Part shown: one piece after another, positions 34,643 through 43,382 of the stretch
How the letters are laid out: each line of letters begins with the position of its first letter
Position numbering within the stretch: the stretch's first letter is position 1
Origin: Nannocystis bainbridge
GTDB taxonomy: Bacteria; Myxococcota_A; Polyangia; Nannocystales; Nannocystaceae
Direction: 5' to 3'
DNA: 64,000 nt
Assembly: GCF_028368995.1 (NCBI RefSeq)
Contig: NZ_JAQNDL010000001.1
Span: forward strand, 1,054,001 to 1,118,000
Made by a program: the position numbers and the translations under genes
The notes under the pieces: generated by a model
Database searches by the model: none
Told to the model about the DNA's origin: nothing
What the model saw: the letters and a program-made list of their open reading frames with translations, nothing else

Positions 34643-35051
34643 AGCTACGTATCCTGCCACAGGCGGCCGCTCCCTGCACGCGCTTCCAGTTCGCTGCACC
34701 GCGAAAACTCCGGCTCGGGCGGCCCGGTCTCACTGGACGTCGATATGCACAAGTCCTTTGGGACCTGTCCTCCGGGCCAGCCTCTGACGCCACCGACCGC
34801 CGCGCCACGATGATGACCGGCGCGCCACCGAGCCGCGCGCGCCCACGTGCGCCGCGGCTCGTCCCCTAACCTATTTCGTCCCGCTGACCGAGTACGCGCC
34901 CAGGGCGTGCCTCGCCGCGACGGCCGCGCCCGTCTGCGAGCGCGGCCCTCGTCCGTCCCCATCGCCGGGCCGCTCGTGCGGTCCGCCCCTCTACCCAGCT
35001 CGATCGCGCCGCGCGAGCCGCTGCTCGCGCGACGTCACGGAGACCCGCGTC
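34643..35051. other. intergenic region with weak GGGACCTGTCC element
   Basis: 409 bp divergent spacer. It contains AGTCCTTTGGGACCTGTCCTCCGGGCC at about 34751-34777, a degraded relative of the CATG/GGACA palindromes. Otherwise no gene or clear promoter was seen. Confidence 0.4.
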
Positions 35052-35324
35052 ATGTCCAAGATCTTCTCAGCCCTGCTCATCGCCCTCTCCCTCACCGCCA
35101 CCGTCGCCTGCGACGACCCCGACAGCGACAAGAAGGTCGACGACACCGGCGACGACTCGACCGGCGGCGAGGACGACAGCACCACCAGCGGCGGCACCGC
35201 GGAGGTCGAGACCACCGCCCCCGCCACCACCGAGGAGGAGGAGAAGCCCGGCTGTTTCAACGGCAACCTCCTCCAGCTCCCGCCGACCGGCGGCCCCAAC
35301 GGCACGCTCGGCGACAACTGCTGA
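35052..35324 (+). CDS. small acidic lipoprotein
   Basis: 90 residues from ATG 35052, with GGAG about 10 nt upstream. Signal peptide MSKIFSALLIALSLTATVAC has a lipobox. The mature part is an Asp/Glu/Thr/Ser-rich stretch with a short C-terminal cap GCFNGNLLQLPPTGGPNGTLGDNC that could form one disulfide. No catalytic domain is possible at this size; it may be a surface or spacer peptide. Confidence 0.7.
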   Translation: MSKIFSALLIALSLTATVACDDPDSDKKVDDTGDDSTGGEDDSTTSGGTAEVETTAPATTEEEEKPGCFNGNLLQLPPTGGPNGTLGDNC

Positions 35325-35326
35325 AC

Positions 35327-35495
35327 ATGACCCTCTAGACATGGCTAAACGGCCATGTCTCTTCAGACATTCAAAGCGCGAAAGACATCTCGTTCCACTC
35401 GGCACCGAGGCACTCTGCCTCGGAATGGCCGGGAAACGCTCGCTCGCGGTCCGCCAAAAACATGTCTCTTCAGACATGTACCTCGAGCCATATCA
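35327..35495. repeat. CATG hairpin cluster between convergent genes
   Basis: Two clear hairpins. AGACATGGC-TAAACG-GCCATGTCT (35337-35360) has a 9-bp stem, and ACATGTCT-CTTC-AGACATGT (35460-35479) has an 8-bp stem. The sequence ATGTCTCTTCAGACAT occurs in both parts of the cluster, and a close variant (CTTA loop) occurs at 15719-15734. The DNA between them (35380-35455) has no recognised element. Probably terminators for the convergent genes on either side. Confidence 0.75.
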
Positions 35496-35525
35496 TCGAC
35501 GCCGAGTGTGTCGGCGACGCCGTGG

Positions 35526-36773
35526 TCAGCGCGAGCCGTCCCCCGAGAGCCCGGCGTCCACCGCCGCGAGCGCGGGGTGTTCCCGGAGCTGGCGCCTCGT
35601 CGCCCGCGACCGCTCGCAGAGCAGCTCCGCCAGCCCCTCGCGGAGCCGCACCGCGTGGCCGTGCTCAGGGATGGTGAGGTCGTGCGGATCGATCCTCGCG
35701 AGCAAGCGGCGCAGCCGGTCCGGCGCCAGCGGCAGGAGGCGGCCCAGGTCGATCCGCTCGCCGAGCACATCCTCGACGTAGGGGCGCTGGCACAGCCAGA
35801 TCGGCAGGAGCTCGTCGTCGGTCAGCGGCGGCATCGGCACGACCCGCCAGCGCGCGAGGTCCGGCGCCACCTCGCGCAGCCGTGCCCACGCTGCCCCGGT
35901 CGTGACGAGGATCAGCTGGAACGCGGCGTCCGGATCGAGGGCCATCTCCGCGGCGTAGCGCAGCAGCTGCGGGTCGTCCGGCACACGGGTCCACGCGCAC
36001 ACGAGGCCCGGCGCGATCGAGGCGGGCACGGCGTCGGGTCGGGCGCGGTACCGCAGATCGGGCAAGCCCCCGCCGTGCCAGTTGTCGACGTTCACCCCGC
36101 GCGTCTGCGGCGCGAGGCGGCGAAGCTGCCGGATCAGCGCGCGTCGCCCCGAACACGCCTCGCCGATGATGGCGAACCCCGGCCCGTCGACGAGGCGCTC
36201 GCGCCAGACGGCGTCCGGCTCCCGCTCGAGCCAGGCCGGCTCCACGGCGACCCCGACGTGCCCCCGCGCGCCGAGTTGGTCGAACAGCGCGCAGTACGTC
36301 TCACGGGCCGTCATCAATCCCTCGGCGCACCGCGGGTCGAGGGCCGACAGCGTCCATAGCGTGCGGTCCGGCAGGCTGCGCAGCAGCACCCCGGCATCCA
36401 CAGACGCGCCGGCCGCCTCGTGGGCCGCCCAGCGACGCCCCCAGCTGTAAGTCAGCGGCAGGTCGCTCGCCCCGGCGATCCTCTGGCGCCAGATCGCGTG
36501 AGCGCGGTCCAGGGGCGCACCCGAGACGGTCGGACCGAGCAGCTCGGGGTGCAACGCGACGATCGCACGCGCAAGGTCACCGGGCTCGATGGCTCCCGCC
36601 TCGGGGTGCGGCCCGCCGTACGGCGCAGCGGCGAGCGCCTCCTCCTGCGCCACCCGCCAGCCCGCGAGCGACCCCGCAGCGTCCCACAGCCGGCGCGCGT
36701 CCAGGTCACAGCGCGCCCGAATCTCCGAGACGGTGGGGGACGCGACGCCGAATGCGGGGTGGCGGACATGCAT
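35526..36773 (-). CDS. hypothetical protein with degenerate P-loop
   Basis: 415 residues, no signal peptide. The N-terminal half (about 1-190) is helical with no recognised domain. Around residue 200, GPGFAIIGEACSGRRALIRQLRRL resembles a P-loop in which the usual GK[S/T] reads GRR, so nucleotide binding is doubtful. It is followed by VDNWHG and LILVTTGAAW, and a C-terminal helical lid typical of STAND/AAA-like proteins. Possibly an inactive NTPase. Upstream is the RND operon on the same strand. Confidence 0.55.
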   Translation of the reverse strand: MHVRHPAFGVASPTVSEIRARCDLDARRLWDAAGSLAGWRVAQEEALAAAPYGGPHPEAGAIEPGDLARAIVALHPELLGPTVSGAPLDRAHAIWRQRIAGASDLPLTYSWGRRWAAHEAAGASVDAGVLLRSLPDRTLWTLSALDPRCAEGLMTARETYCALFDQLGARGHVGVAVEPAWLEREPDAVWRERLVDGPGFAIIGEACSGRRALIRQLRRLAPQTRGVNVDNWHGGGLPDLRYRARPDAVPASIAPGLVCAWTRVPDDPQLLRYAAEMALDPDAAFQLILVTTGAAWARLREVAPDLARWRVVPMPPLTDDELLPIWLCQRPYVEDVLGERIDLGRLLPLAPDRLRRLLARIDPHDLTIPEHGHAVRLREGLAELLCERSRATRRQLREHPALAAVDAGLSGDGSR

Positions 36774-36880
36774 CGCCGGTCTCTATACCCGGCTCACAGC
36801 AAAGACGGGGGCGGATCCTTCGCCTCGCTCCGCCCGACGTGCTCGACAGCGCCCGTCGAGTCGTCGACACATGGCGATTT

Positions 36881-36912
36881 GAACATGACCCTTCGGACAT
36901 GCCCTTCGAGGC
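36881..36912. repeat. CATG element at 3' end of RND operon
   Basis: GAACATGACCCTTCGGACATGCCCTTCGAGGCAT is a chain of CATG half-sites directly after the adaptor gene stop (minus strand). Pairing GACCCTTCGGAC-like arms would give short hairpins; likely terminator of the efflux operon. Confidence 0.6.
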
Positions 36913-36915
36913 ATC

Positions 36916-38055
36916 TCACCCGACCGTCGGCACGACCTCGACGGCTTGCCCGCTCTCGAGCGTATCGGGCGGCTGCAGCACCACCTCGTCGCCCGCGGCC
37001 ACGCCTTCGAGCACCTCGATCTCCTTGCCGAAATCGCGGCCCAGCTTCACTGGCACCAGCGTCACTGCGCCTTCGGCCACCTTCGCCACCAGCGTCCCCT
37101 CCTTGCGGACCACCAGCGCGCTCGCCGGGATCGTCGGCACCGGTCGCGCGCGCGGCACCTGCAGGCGCGCGTACACGAACGAGCCTGGCAGCACCGCCTC
37201 GTCGCCGGGCACCTCGATCTCCACGCGCAGCGTCCGCGTCCGCGTCTCGAGCACCCCGCTCGTGCGCGTCACCACCCCTTTCACCGTGCGGGCCGGGTCG
37301 CGCGGCGAGAACAGCTCCGCCGGGTTCCCGATCCTCACATCGGCCGCGTGGCTGTCGGGCACATCGACCAGCACCCGCAGCTTCGAAACATCGGCCAGCT
37401 CGTACAGCGGCGCCCCGCCGGCCGCTGCCGGTCCTACCAGCGCCCCCGAGTCGACCAGGCGTCGCGTCACCACCCCGTCGAACGGCGCCACGATCTGCTG
37501 GTACCCGCGCAGCGCCTGCAACCGCTTCAGGTCCGCCTTGCGCGTCGCCACCAGCGCGTCCGCCGAGTTCGCCAGCGCCAGCGCGTCGTCCGCTTCTTGC
37601 CGCGACACCGCCCCGCTGCCTGCCAGCGTGCGCGTGCGGTCCGACGTCGTCTGGTGGATCCCCACGTTCGCGCGCGCCTCCGTCAGCCGCGCGCGGGCCA
37701 GCCGGATCTCCTCGTCCGTCTCCGGCGCCTCGATCTCCGCCAGCACCTGCCCGGCCTTCACCGAGTCCCCGAGCTCCACCAGGTAGCGGCGCACGAACCC
37801 CGTCGACTTGCTGTAGAGCGTCGACTGCCGGATCGGCGTCGAGCTCGCCGGCAGCGTCAGCTCGTGCGCCTCGTCGCCGGCGCGGACCGACGCCACGCGG
37901 ACTCGCTTCGGCCCGGTCGCCTGGGCCAGCGTCTGCGCTCGCGCGTCGCGCTGCTCGAGCCGCGGCCCGACGCCGACCACCACCGCGCCGGCCAGCACCG
38001 CCGCGATCATCGCCATTACCGGCCACCCTGGCCTGCCAGACTGCAACGTCGTCAT
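36916..38055 (-). CDS. RND efflux periplasmic adaptor (HlyD/MFP family)
   Basis: 379 residues. An N-terminal transmembrane/signal helix (PVMAMIAAVLAGAVVVGVGP) precedes the periplasmic adaptor. Visible parts are the beta-barrel/lipoyl hairpin (LYSKSTGFVRRYLVELGDSVKAGQVLAEIEAPETDEEI), an alpha-hairpin (LARARLTEARANVGIHQTTSDR, SADALVATRKADLKRLQAL) and the returning lipoyl half (YQQIVAPFDGVVTRRLVDSGALV). Its start overlaps the stop of the RND permease gene by 4 bp, so it is the second gene of that operon. No outer-membrane channel gene follows; it must be supplied elsewhere. Confidence 0.9.
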   Translation of the reverse strand: MTTLQSGRPGWPVMAMIAAVLAGAVVVGVGPRLEQRDARAQTLAQATGPKRVRVASVRAGDEAHELTLPASSTPIRQSTLYSKSTGFVRRYLVELGDSVKAGQVLAEIEAPETDEEIRLARARLTEARANVGIHQTTSDRTRTLAGSGAVSRQEADDALALANSADALVATRKADLKRLQALRGYQQIVAPFDGVVTRRLVDSGALVGPAAAGGAPLYELADVSKLRVLVDVPDSHAADVRIGNPAELFSPRDPARTVKGVVTRTSGVLETRTRTLRVEIEVPGDEAVLPGSFVYARLQVPRARPVPTIPASALVVRKEGTLVAKVAEGAVTLVPVKLGRDFGKEIEVLEGVAAGDEVVLQPPDTLESGQAVEVVPTVG

Positions 38056-41000
38056 GCGTTCTCCTCCGCCTGCAAATCACCCGGCTCGACCAGGTCGGGG
38101 TCGAGCGCCGGCGCGCGCCAGCGCTTCGCCAGCACGCTGTAGACCACCGGCACGAAGCCCAGCGTCGCCAGCGTCGCCCCGGCCAGCCCGCCCATCACTG
38201 CGCGGCCGAGCGCCGCGTTTTGTTCGCCGCCTTCGCCGAGCCCGAGCGACATCGGCAGCATGCCGATGAACATCGCCGCCGCCGTCATCAGCACCGGGCG
38301 CAGGCGCACGCTGCCGGCCGTCAGCGCCGCCTCGGCCGCCGACATGCCTTGCGGCCGCAGCTCGTTGGCGAACGACACCACCAGGATCGAGTTGGCCGTG
38401 GCCACGCCGATGCTCATCACCGCGCCCATCAGCGACGGGATGCTGAAGGTCGTCCCGGTCGCGAACAGCGTGAACACGATCCCGACCGCCGCCCCCGGCA
38501 GCGCCATCAGGATGATGAACGGCAGCTTCCACGACTGGAAGTTGATCACCATCAGCGCGTAGACCAGCAGCGCCGCGAACCCGAGCCCGACCCCGAGGCG
38601 GGCGAACCCGACCTGCATGCTCTCGGCCTGGCCGCGCACCGTGATCGTCGCCCCCGGCGGCAGCGCCTCGCGGTGGCGCTGCACGATCGCCTCGAGCTGC
38701 GCCACCGCCGACCCGAGGTCCGAGTCCTGCACGTCCGCGCGCACGTTGTAGGTCGGCTGCACGTTCATGTGGCTGACGAACACCGGCGTGGTCGCGCGGC
38801 GGAACTCGGCCACGTCGACCAGCAGCTTCTGCTCGCCCGCCGCCGTCGGCAGCGACAGCCCCTGCAGCGCCGCCAGCGAGTCGACCCGGTGCTCCGGCAC
38901 CTGGATCGCCACCGGATAGGCGAAGTTCGACTTTGGGTCGGTCCAGAACGTCGGGCTCACCTGCGTCGACGACGACACCATCAGCAGCAAGTTGGCGGCC
39001 ACGTCGCGCTCGCTGAGCCCGGCCTCGTGCGCTCGCTGGCGGTCGACCTCCACGTGCAGCCGCGGCGCCGCCACGATCTGGTGCAGGTGCACGTCGACCA
39101 CCCCCGGCACCGCGCGCAGCTCCGCCTCGAGCGAGCGCGCGGCCGCCAGCGTCGCGTCGCGCTGGGCCCCCGAGATCTGGACGTCGATCGGCGACGGCAG
39201 GCCGAAGTTCAGGATCTGCGTGACTATGTCGGCCGGCTGGAAATAGAACGACAGCTCGGGGAATTCGCGCGGCAGCTGCTCGCGCAGCGCGCGGACGATG
39301 TCGGCGGTCTTCAGCGTGCGGTCGTGGGCCAGCGTCACCAGGATCTCGCCGTCGGACGAGCCGACGTTGCTGCTGTCGGTGATCGCCAGCGTGTAGCCGC
39401 TCGGCATGCCGATGAAGTCGAGGATGCTCTCGCGCTGGTCGGCCGGCACCAGCTCGCGGATGCGGTCCTCGACCCGCGAGAACCACCGCTCGGTCTCCTC
39501 GATGCGCGTCCCCGGCGGGGCCGTCACGTGCAGGCGCACCTGGCCCGCGTCGACCTGCGGGAAGAAATCGCGGCCGACGAACGGCGCCAGCGCCACCGTC
39601 GCCGCCACCACCAGCGCGAACAGCCCCGCGATCGTGCGCGGGCGGCCGAGCGCCCACGCCAGCAGCCCGACGTAGCGGGCCCGCAGCGCCTCGAAGCCGG
39701 CCTCGAAGCCGTGGTGGACGCGCGCGAACAGCCCGCGCCCGGGCGCGTGGTCGTCGTGCTCGGCCAGCAGGTGCTGCGCCAGCGTCGGCACCAGCGTGCG
39801 CGACAGCAGGTACGACGCCATCACCGCGAACGCCACCGCCATGCCCATCGGCAGGAAGATGAAGCGGGCCGGGCCCTCGAGGAACACCACCGACACGAAC
39901 ACGATGCTGATGCACAGCGACGCCACGAACGCCGGCACCGCGATCTGCTGCGCCCCGTCGAGGATCGCCCGCGTCAGCCGCTTGCCCATCGCCAGGTTGC
40001 GGTGGATGTTCTCGATCTCGACCGTCGCGTCGTCGACCAGGATCCCGACCGCCAGCGCCAGCCCGCCGAGCGTCATCACGTTGATCGTCATGCCCAGCGC
40101 CCGCAGGCACAGCAGCGAGATGATCACCGCCAGCGGGATGTTGATCGCCACCAGGATCGTCGCGCGCACGCTGCCGAGGAACAGCAGGATCATCGCCGCC
40201 GTCAGCACCATGGCGATCACGCCCTCGACCAGCAGCCCGTCGATCGCCCGCGTCACGAACGTCGACTGGTCGGACAGCAGCTCGACCTCGAGGCCCTCCG
40301 GCGCGGCCGCGCGGATCGTCGGCACCAGCGCCTTGACGCGCTCGGCCACCTCCGTGGTCGACGCGTCGCCCGTCTTCATCACGCTGAGGACCACCGAGCG
40401 GCGGCCGTCGCGGCGGGCGATGTTGGTCTGGACCGCGTAGCCGTCGTGCACGTGGGCGACGTCGCGGACGAACAGCTGCCGGCCGGCCGCGCCGGTCAGC
40501 GGGATCTCGTTGAGCGCCGCGATCGCCTCGGGGCTGCTGTTGAGGCTGATGCGGTACTCGCGTTCGGCGATCTTGGCCGCACCTGTCGGAAGGGTCAGGT
40601 TCTGCGCCGCGATCGTCTGGCTGACCTCCGCCGGCGACACGCCGTGGGCGCGCAGGGCCGCGGGGTCGAGGTCGACCGTGATCTGGCGCAGCTTGCCGCC
40701 CGCGGGCAGCGGGAAGCGAGTGCCGCGGACCACGCTGAGCATCGTCCGCACCCGCTGGTTGACGTGATCGAAGATCTCGGCCTCCGACAGCGTGTCGCTC
40801 GAGAACGCCAGCTGCAGGATCGGCACGCTCGAGGCCGTGTAGCGGAGGATGATCGGCGGCACGATGCCGGGCGGCATGCGGCGCACGATCGTCTGCGACG
40901 CCGCGGTCGCCTGCGCCATCGCCGACGCCACGTCGGCGCCCGGCTGCAGGAACAGCCGGATCACCGACACCCCGTCGAAGCTGTCGCTCTGGATGCTCTG

Positions 41001-41234
41001 GATGTCGGCGACGTTGCCCGCCAGCGACTGCTCGCTGAACAGCGTGACCTGCTGCTCGATCTGCTGCGCCGGCAGGCCGGTGTACGTCCACACCACGCTG
41101 ATCACCGGGATGTCGACATCGGGCAGCACGTCGGTGGGCGTCTGCCGGACCACCCAGATGCCCGACAGCAGCAGCAGCAGGGCCATCACCACGAACGTGT
41201 ACGGGCGGCGCAGCGCGAGACGGACGATCCACAT
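38052..41234 (-). CDS. RND family efflux transporter permease (AcrB-like)
   Basis: 1060 residues, full length for a hydrophobe/amphiphile exporter, the inner-membrane proton-driven pump of a tripartite efflux system. Twelve transmembrane segments are arranged in two halves. N-terminal MWIVRLALRRPYTFVVMALLLLLSG and the TM4 proton-relay region GGLALAVGILVDDATVEIENIHRN (adjacent Asp pair) are intact. The start ATG 41234 is followed by the canonical topology. A TGACTGTTTAGTCA inverted repeat lies about 46 bp upstream, probably for the TetR protein encoded next. Substrate unknown. Confidence 0.93.
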   Translation of the reverse strand: MWIVRLALRRPYTFVVMALLLLLSGIWVVRQTPTDVLPDVDIPVISVVWTYTGLPAQQIEQQVTLFSEQSLAGNVADIQSIQSDSFDGVSVIRLFLQPGADVASAMAQATAASQTIVRRMPPGIVPPIILRYTASSVPILQLAFSSDTLSEAEIFDHVNQRVRTMLSVVRGTRFPLPAGGKLRQITVDLDPAALRAHGVSPAEVSQTIAAQNLTLPTGAAKIAEREYRISLNSSPEAIAALNEIPLTGAAGRQLFVRDVAHVHDGYAVQTNIARRDGRRSVVLSVMKTGDASTTEVAERVKALVPTIRAAAPEGLEVELLSDQSTFVTRAIDGLLVEGVIAMVLTAAMILLFLGSVRATILVAINIPLAVIISLLCLRALGMTINVMTLGGLALAVGILVDDATVEIENIHRNLAMGKRLTRAILDGAQQIAVPAFVASLCISIVFVSVVFLEGPARFIFLPMGMAVAFAVMASYLLSRTLVPTLAQHLLAEHDDHAPGRGLFARVHHGFEAGFEALRARYVGLLAWALGRPRTIAGLFALVVAATVALAPFVGRDFFPQVDAGQVRLHVTAPPGTRIEETERWFSRVEDRIRELVPADQRESILDFIGMPSGYTLAITDSSNVGSSDGEILVTLAHDRTLKTADIVRALREQLPREFPELSFYFQPADIVTQILNFGLPSPIDVQISGAQRDATLAAARSLEAELRAVPGVVDVHLHQIVAAPRLHVEVDRQRAHEAGLSERDVAANLLLMVSSSTQVSPTFWTDPKSNFAYPVAIQVPEHRVDSLAALQGLSLPTAAGEQKLLVDVAEFRRATTPVFVSHMNVQPTYNVRADVQDSDLGSAVAQLEAIVQRHREALPPGATITVRGQAESMQVGFARLGVGLGFAALLVYALMVINFQSWKLPFIILMALPGAAVGIVFTLFATGTTFSIPSLMGAVMSIGVATANSILVVSFANELRPQGMSAAEAALTAGSVRLRPVLMTAAAMFIGMLPMSLGLGEGGEQNAALGRAVMGGLAGATLATLGFVPVVYSVLAKRWRAPALDPDLVEPGDLQAEENA

Positions 41235-41279
41235 GAGCGATTACCGGGCTGAGCAGGGGTGGGAGGGAGTCGGAGGAGA

Positions 41280-41293
41280 TGACTGTTTAGTCA
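41280..41293. promoter_or_regulatory. candidate TetR operator before RND operon
   Basis: TGACT-GTTT-AGTCA is a perfect 5-bp dyad in the 105-bp gap between the TetR-type gene and the permease gene. A related half-site ACTTGACCGATCG lies at 41964-41976, just ahead of the regulator's own start, sharing the TTGAC core. Two sites with the same core in both promoters suggest autoregulation and pump control (inference). Confidence 0.5.
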
Positions 41294-41339
41294 AGTTCGA
41301 GAGCGCAAAAACGCGCGTCGGATCGCGCCCGACACGAGC

Positions 41340-41951
41340 TCAGGCCGCTGACTCGGGCGGGCCCGCCATGCCGAGCGCCAGCCAGCCGGTGCGGGGCACC
41401 TGGCGCAGCAGCTCGAGGTCGTCGTGGACGCGGGCCTGGGTCAGCGCCCCGGTCACGAACGCGAACAGGCTCTTGGCCGACGCCACCGGGTCGCTCGCGG
41501 GCAGCGAGCCCTCGGCCTGGGCGTCGCGCAGCGCCGTCTCGAGGTAGCGCCGCAGCGCCAGGCTCAGCTCCTGCGCCTTGGCGGCCACGGCCGTCGGCTT
41601 CTGCAGGCACTCGCTGCCGATCGCGTGGTGGAAGCAGCCCAGGACCCGCCCGTACCGCTCGCGGACCTCGCCCTGGCGCTCGCCGAGGTGGGCGAAGTAC
41701 CGCTGCAGCCGCTGCAGCGGCGGGCGCGAGGCCGAGAAGATCTCGTCGAGCACGGGCCGGCGGGTGCTCCAGTGGGTGTCCAGGGCCGTCACCACCAGGT
41801 CGTCCTTGCTGGCGAAGAAGTGGTAGAAGCTGCCCTTGCGCACCTGCGCGCGCTCGCAGATGGCGTCGACGCTGACGGCCCCGTAGCTGGAGGTCCAGAT
41901 CAGGTCGATGGCCGCCTGGATCAGACGGTCGCGCGCGTCGCCTCGGCTCAC
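41340..41951 (-). CDS. TetR/AcrR family transcriptional regulator
   Basis: About 203 residues from GTG 41951; a TTG 12 codons upstream would add a basic extension. The N-terminal HTH is typical: RDRLIQAAIDLIWTSSYGAVSVDAICERAQVRKGSFYHFFASKDDLVVTAL. The C-terminal ligand domain has a Cys (VLGCFHHAIGSECLQK), a pattern also seen in TetR regulators that sense electrophiles. The gene lies directly upstream of the RND efflux operon on the same strand and very probably represses it. Confidence 0.88.
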   Translation of the reverse strand: MSRGDARDRLIQAAIDLIWTSSYGAVSVDAICERAQVRKGSFYHFFASKDDLVVTALDTHWSTRRPVLDEIFSASRPPLQRLQRYFAHLGERQGEVRERYGRVLGCFHHAIGSECLQKPTAVAAKAQELSLALRRYLETALRDAQAEGSLPASDPVASAKSLFAFVTGALTQARVHDDLELLRQVPRTGWLALGMAGPPESAA

Positions 41952-42304
41952 GGGCTCGGTTCTACTTGACCGATCGTCTCGGCGCAACAGCGCGCTTTAC
42001 GCAGGACGATACGCTTCGCTGCTTCGCGGAGACGTCTGCGCTGGCGAACTCGAGCCCGCCCGCTCGAAGCCGATGCGTCGCGCTCGTTGTCAGTCGTCCA
42101 CGCTCACGAACTCGCAAGCACGCATCGACGATGCCCGCTCGCAGCGAGCCCGACCGACGGCCGCTCGTTGCCGCGAACGCTCGCGTCCGCGTGCGCCGTC
42201 GAGCCCCGTTCGCTGCATCTGCCCGCGCGAACTCTCGTATGCGATCCTTCGACATGTCCTCGAGGACAGCCTGAGCGCTCGCGCCCTCGGCTACCCTGGC
42301 AGCC
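41952..42304. other. intergenic region with one CATG element
   Basis: 353 bp divergent spacer. The TetR half-site (41964-41976) is at one end and GACATGTCCTCGAGGACAG (42251-42269), a CATG-family hairpin with a TCGA centre, at the other, 36 bp before the GH44 start. No gene was recognised between them. Confidence 0.5.
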
Positions 42305-43382
42305 ATGCAACTTCGCTTTCGTTTAGTCGCCGCTCCGCTCGCGCTGCTCGCCGCTTGCACCGAGGATCCCGGCACCACGACCGCCCTCACGCCCCCCTTC
42401 ATGTCCGCGCCCGGCGACCCGACCGGCGACCCGACCGGCAGCGAGACCGACGGTCCGACCACCGCCGGGCCCGGCGGCGATCCGACCACCGATGGCACGA
42501 CCACCGCCGGCACGACCACCGAGAGCACGACCACCGAAACGACCACCACCACCGGCCCCGATCCCGGCCCGCTGGTCGAGCCGGGCGACCCCGGCCGCGG
42601 CGACGTCACGTTCACGATCCGCGCCGACACCGATCGTCACCCGATCTCGCCGTGGATCTACGGCACCAATCAATACGACGACCTCGCCACCACCAACCGC
42701 GGCCTCGGCCTGGTGCGCCAGGGCGGCAATCGTATGACCGCGTACAACTGGGAGAACAACGCCAGCAACGCCGGCGCCGATTACGAGCACCAGAACGACG
42801 ACTACCTCGCCTCGCAGCTCGGCGTCGACGGCGACATCCCCGGCGAGGTCGTGCGGGCCGCCACCGCCGCGGCCCTCGACGCCGGCGCCGACATGCTCGT
42901 CACCGTCCCGATCTGCGGCCACGTCGCCGCCGACAAGGACGGCGGCGGCGACGTCAATCAATCCCCCAACTACCTCGAGACGCGGTTCCACCCGACCATC
43001 GCCCGCAAGGACGGCGCCTTCGACAACGAGCCCGACGCCAGCGACCACGCCGTCTATCAGGACGAGTTCGTCGCCTGGCTGCAGGCCAAATTCCCCGACG
43101 CCTTTTACCCCGAGCGCGCCCGCGTGCTGTTCTCGCTCGACAACGAGCCCGACCTCTGGTCGCACACCCACGAGCGCATCCACCCCGACCCGGTCGGCTA
43201 CGCCGAGCTCGTCGCCAAGAACACCGAGTTCGCGGCCGCGATCAAGGACGTCGCCGCCAACGCGATCGTCGCCGGCTTCGTCTCCTACGGCTTCGGCGGC
43301 TTCACCAGCCTGCAGGACGCCCCCGACGCCCAGGGGGAGTTCCTCTCCAACTCACGCATGGCCAGCAAACCTGGCCTACGCG
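42305..43382 (+). pseudogene. GH44-like glycoside hydrolase lipoprotein, 3' part lost at integration site
   Basis: Begins like an intact lipoprotein: ATG 42305, signal ending LLAAC, Thr/Gly linker, then a GH44-type endoglucanase/xyloglucanase fold (ISPWIYGTNQY, GGNRMTAYNWENN). LFSLDNEPDLWSHTHERIHPDPVGYAEL carries the acid/base Glu. Similarity stops after about QGEFLSNSRM (near 43350). The frame runs on to a stop at 43514-43516, but that part is the complement of the recombinase gene. The second catalytic Glu and the C-terminal domain are absent, so the product should be inactive. The break directly abuts an integrase gene and marks an integration event. Confidence 0.7.
43360..43376. other. 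hairpin at the integration junction
   Basis: GGCCAG-CAAAC-CTGGCC forms a perfect 6-bp stem with a 5-nt loop, 7 bp beyond the recombinase stop codon and just inside the point where GH44 similarity ends. It may be the recombinase terminator or part of the attachment site; the attachment core itself could not be defined without the other end. Confidence 0.45.

Noticed and set aside
30228..34787. A 1519-codon plus-strand open frame
   Set aside because: Complement of the TPR pseudokinase gene, with biased Arg/Leu/Val/Gln/Ala shadow composition and no domain.
36420..41252. A 1610-codon plus-strand open frame
   Set aside because: Complement of the RND operon and the adjacent gene; no signal, no domain, composition typical of a shadow frame.
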